A stretch of DNA of 64,000 nucleotides from the NCBI RefSeq assembly GCF_020532665.2, contig NZ_JAIWPG020000005.1, forward strand, positions 372,001 to 436,000, given 5' to 3'. The notes beneath the pieces are model-generated. The model was not told the DNA's origin. It worked only from the letters and a program-made list of their open reading frames with translations, and made no database searches. Made by a program: the position numbers and the translations under genes. Below are positions 62,151-64,000 of the stretch, in pieces (the first letter of the stretch is position 1; each line of letters opens with the position of its first letter). This DNA comes from Lelliottia sp. WAP21. GTDB taxonomy: Bacteria > Pseudomonadota > Gammaproteobacteria > Enterobacterales > Enterobacteriaceae.

Positions 62151-62828
62151 TAAAAATCCTGCCTGGTGCAATATCGCTTGAGCCTGAACCGATTGTAAAA
62201 AATCCGCCAGCGGCTGCGCCTGTGGGCTGATGACCGCACAGGCATAGTTCGCACGTGGGTTAAAGGGGGGCGGGATATCGAGGACTTTCAGTCCGTCCAT
62301 CTGGCGGAGCTTTTCACCGTAGCTCGCATAACCAATAAAGACCTCCGCGTTGCCGCTGCGAAGTATCCATTCTGCCGCCAGTTTGCCGGGTGGAATGGGG
62401 GCGGAATCACGTCCCCCTACCAGCGCCTCTGCTCGTCGCCTCACGCTTTCGCCCGCACTCCCCATGCGGGTAAACAGCTCTTGCGTGTAATCACCCGACG
62501 GATCGGCGCCGGGCGTTGAAGTGGCAATGCGTAATCCTTTCCGCGTCAGCAGCGAAAACCAGTCATCACCTTCACGCCATACCTCGCGGCGGACGGTCAG
62601 GCACAGCTGGTTACTGGCAAAGGGCAAAACAGCCAGCGCACGTCCGGCAGCCAGCAGCGCCTGCGGATGGGCCAGACTGGCTGACGCAAACAGATCGCAC
62701 GGCTCGCCCGCTTCGATGCGTTCCCGCAGCAGCCCGGCAGGGCCGAACAGTGTCTGCACCGGTTGAGGAAAATGCGCCATCAGCGATGTCCAGACCGTTC
62801 GCAGGCTGCCTGCCGCCAGGACCTGCAT
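62133..62828 (-). CDS. ModA-like oxyanion-binding protein without signal peptide
   Basis: The 231-residue protein has the fold signatures of molybdate/tungstate-binding proteins (VLAAGSLRTVW at the start, FGPAGLLRERIEAGEPCDLFASASLAHP, PGKLAAEWILRSGNAEVFIGYAS). It begins directly at the first strand of the mature domain, with no signal peptide, and no in-frame start lies upstream. Its ATG overlaps the stop of the FecB-like gene (TGATG). It may therefore act in the cytoplasm, for example in molybdate storage or sensing, or it may be a reshaped gene. Its 3' end runs into the repeat array. The ModE box upstream of the operon supports a molybdenum or tungsten link. Confidence 0.8.
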   Translation of the reverse strand: MQVLAAGSLRTVWTSLMAHFPQPVQTLFGPAGLLRERIEAGEPCDLFASASLAHPQALLAAGRALAVLPFASNQLCLTVRREVWREGDDWFSLLTRKGLRIATSTPGADPSGDYTQELFTRMGSAGESVRRRAEALVGGRDSAPIPPGKLAAEWILRSGNAEVFIGYASYGEKLRQMDGLKVLDIPPPFNPRANYACAVISPQAQPLADFLQSVQAQAILHQAGFLPSPRE

Positions 62829-63880
62829 CAGTCGATCCCCTGATACTGCGTGCGATAGAAGCGCTGATACCAGTCATTAGCCACTTTGCGCATATCCACA
62901 TACTGGAATTTTTCAGGATAGAGTTTTTTCGCCATCCACAGCTCGCCAATGCCCATCGCTTCCGGCATTGGATAGCCCCAGGCTTTGGCATAATCGGGCA
63001 TCAGATAGACGCGATGATGTTTTACCGCATCGATAGTCTGCCACTGCGGGGAGGTCTGGATTTCGTTGACCACGGACGGGTAACGATCCTGCACAAAAAT
63101 CACCTGGGGATCCCAGGCGATGATCTGCTCCATTGCCACGGTTTTAAAGCCCTGAAGGGTCGATGCTGCCACATTCACCGCGCCCGCGTGTGCCATCATC
63201 AAGCCGGTGTATTTTCCCGAACCGTAGGTTGTCAGCGCCGGATTCGCCATATAGGCCCGAACACGTTTTTCCGCCGCAACATCCTTCAGACGGTCGCTCA
63301 CCCTTTTACGCCCCCGATCGGTGGCCTCAATCAGCGCCCGCGCCTCGGACTGCTTATTGACGATCTCACCAATAAGCGTGATGCCTTCGCGCAGCCCCAG
63401 GTCATAGGCCTTTTCTTCATCGGCCATAGAAGGGTTCATTTTGGCCTTTTCCCCTGCGGCATCATGTCGCAGAGAGATCGCCACGACGGGGATCCCAAGG
63501 CTGCTGATCTTGTCGATCATCTCCTGCGGTGCGTAATTGGTGACAAAGACCACCTGCGGATGCAGGGCCACCAGTTTTTCAGCATCCACGTGCGTCAGAT
63601 CCCCGAGCGCCGCCTTGTGGTTAAGCTCCGGGGCCAGGCGGGCATAGCCGTCTCCCAGCTGTTGTTTCCAGTTTGCCATCACGCCGACAATTTTATCGGT
63701 GGCGTTCATCTGCACCAGCAGGTTCAGCGTCTGATGCTGTAGCACCACGACACGATCGACGGTATCGGGAAGGGTCACCGTGCGGCCAATCTGGTCAGTT
63801 ATCTGCCGCGATGCCTCTGAAGAAAACGGAAGTAAAATCAGCGCGCTAAATGCCACTGCCTGCCAAAAGCGTTGTTTCAT
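62828..63880 (-). CDS. FecB/MolA-type periplasmic binding protein
   Basis: This is a class III (helical-backbone) substrate-binding protein: 350 residues with a signal peptide (about 1-23, ending PFSSEA), an N-terminal lobe with the usual opening ITDQIGRTVTLPDTVDRVVVL, a long linking helix and a C-terminal lobe (VAMEQIIAWDPQVIFVQDRY, WQTIDAVKHHRVYLMP). Members bind ferric siderophores, haem, cobalamin, or molybdate and tungstate (Haemophilus MolA). The ModE box 14 bp upstream of the start points to molybdate or tungstate. The ribosome site is GGTGAGG. Permease and ATPase genes are not in the window. Confidence 0.88.
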   Translation of the reverse strand: MKQRFWQAVAFSALILLPFSSEASRQITDQIGRTVTLPDTVDRVVVLQHQTLNLLVQMNATDKIVGVMANWKQQLGDGYARLAPELNHKAALGDLTHVDAEKLVALHPQVVFVTNYAPQEMIDKISSLGIPVVAISLRHDAAGEKAKMNPSMADEEKAYDLGLREGITLIGEIVNKQSEARALIEATDRGRKRVSDRLKDVAAEKRVRAYMANPALTTYGSGKYTGLMMAHAGAVNVAASTLQGFKTVAMEQIIAWDPQVIFVQDRYPSVVNEIQTSPQWQTIDAVKHHRVYLMPDYAKAWGYPMPEAMGIGELWMAKKLYPEKFQYVDMRKVANDWYQRFYRTQYQGID

Positions 63881-63894
63881 GTTGTCCTCACCTT

Positions 63895-63922
63895 ATCGTT
63901 ATAAAAATCATTATATAACGAT
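63895..63922. promoter_or_regulatory. ModE box
   Basis: ATCGTTATAAA (63895-63905), six bases, TATATAACGAT (63912-63922) fits the ModE consensus ATCGnTATATA-N6-TATATAACGAT with a single mismatch; the surrounding dyad extends to 63893-63924. A TATAAT on the minus strand lies inside it, so molybdate-bound ModE would block the operon's -10 region. The site may also serve a divergent gene beyond the right edge. Confidence 0.85.
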
Positions 63923-64000
63923 AAGAACACGACGTCCCGCTATGCTTTATTCAGAGAGAGGAATTCCCTGCTATGCAACCCCGCAGGTAACCTGCTCTTT

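Noticed and set aside
61350-62254. Open frames through the yghU complement and the 51-bp repeats on both strands
   Set aside because: The 51-bp unit is a multiple of three without stops, so frames run through it on either strand. The predicted peptides only repeat the unit and have no start signals.

Overview
The window looks like chromosomal DNA of an enterobacterium close to Enterobacter, Lelliottia or Leclercia. Every housekeeping gene has an obvious Escherichia coli counterpart, and the backbone order nupG - speC - yqgA - tRNA-Phe (pheV) - ... - gss - yghU is that of E. coli K-12 as I remember it. Onto this backbone three accessory blocks have been added: a citrate-fermentation cluster between nupG and speC, about 39 kb of unrelated loci between pheV and gss, and a peptide-type ABC transporter between gss and yghU. 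No integrase, transposase, phage gene or CRISPR array is visible.

Layout. 1-906 is the 3' part of nupG. 980-10963 is the citrate block: on the minus strand a 2-hydroxycarboxylate transporter, an FAH-family enzyme and citCDEFXG; divergently, the sensor/regulator pair citAB. The control region between them carries 20-bp direct repeats, an AT-rich dyad and a CRP-like site. There is no oadGAB, so the FAH-family enzyme is a candidate soluble oxaloacetate decarboxylase. 11018-14476 is speC, yqgA and tRNA-Phe with its promoter and terminator. 14626-19122 holds a lipoprotein alpha/beta hydrolase, a classical autotransporter with a 13-copy (VVTPP) linker, and a YjdF-like membrane protein. 19148-23626 is a compact cobalamin operon, cobQ-cobU-cobS-cobC-cobT, lacking the corrin-ring genes.

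23757-49616 is the centrepiece: a giant type I-secreted adhesin of about 6001 residues (BapA-like), with a TolC-family outer-membrane protein upstream, its ABC exporter and HlyD-type adaptor downstream, and two regulators at one end (a LuxR-HTH/EAL protein and an AT-rich winged-helix-like protein). The adhesin's Ig-like array is a higher-order repeat: six different ~100-residue modules form a 599-residue (1797-bp) block repeated in strict phase. The control regions at the two ends of the locus share a bipartite sequence (17 nt, 18-nt spacer, 11 nt), a candidate common operator linking the regulators to adhesin export.

50290-53288 is a self-contained envelope redox module: exported peroxiredoxin, DsbD/ScsB-like electron transporter, ECF sigma factor and NrsF-like six-helix anti-sigma factor, preceded by an ECF-like promoter. 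53426-55288 is gss (glutathionylspermidine synthetase/amidase). 55412-60806 is a five-gene Dpp/Opp-type ABC operon, divergent from yghU (61053-61922). After yghU come four 51-bp tandem repeats with internal palindromes. The right end holds two overlapping genes for binding proteins (a FecB/MolA-type periplasmic protein and a ModA-like protein with no signal peptide) behind a near-perfect ModE box, which points to molybdate or tungstate.

Functions are assigned by recognising families in the translated sequence; no database search was possible. Stem-loops, promoters and operators were found by eye.
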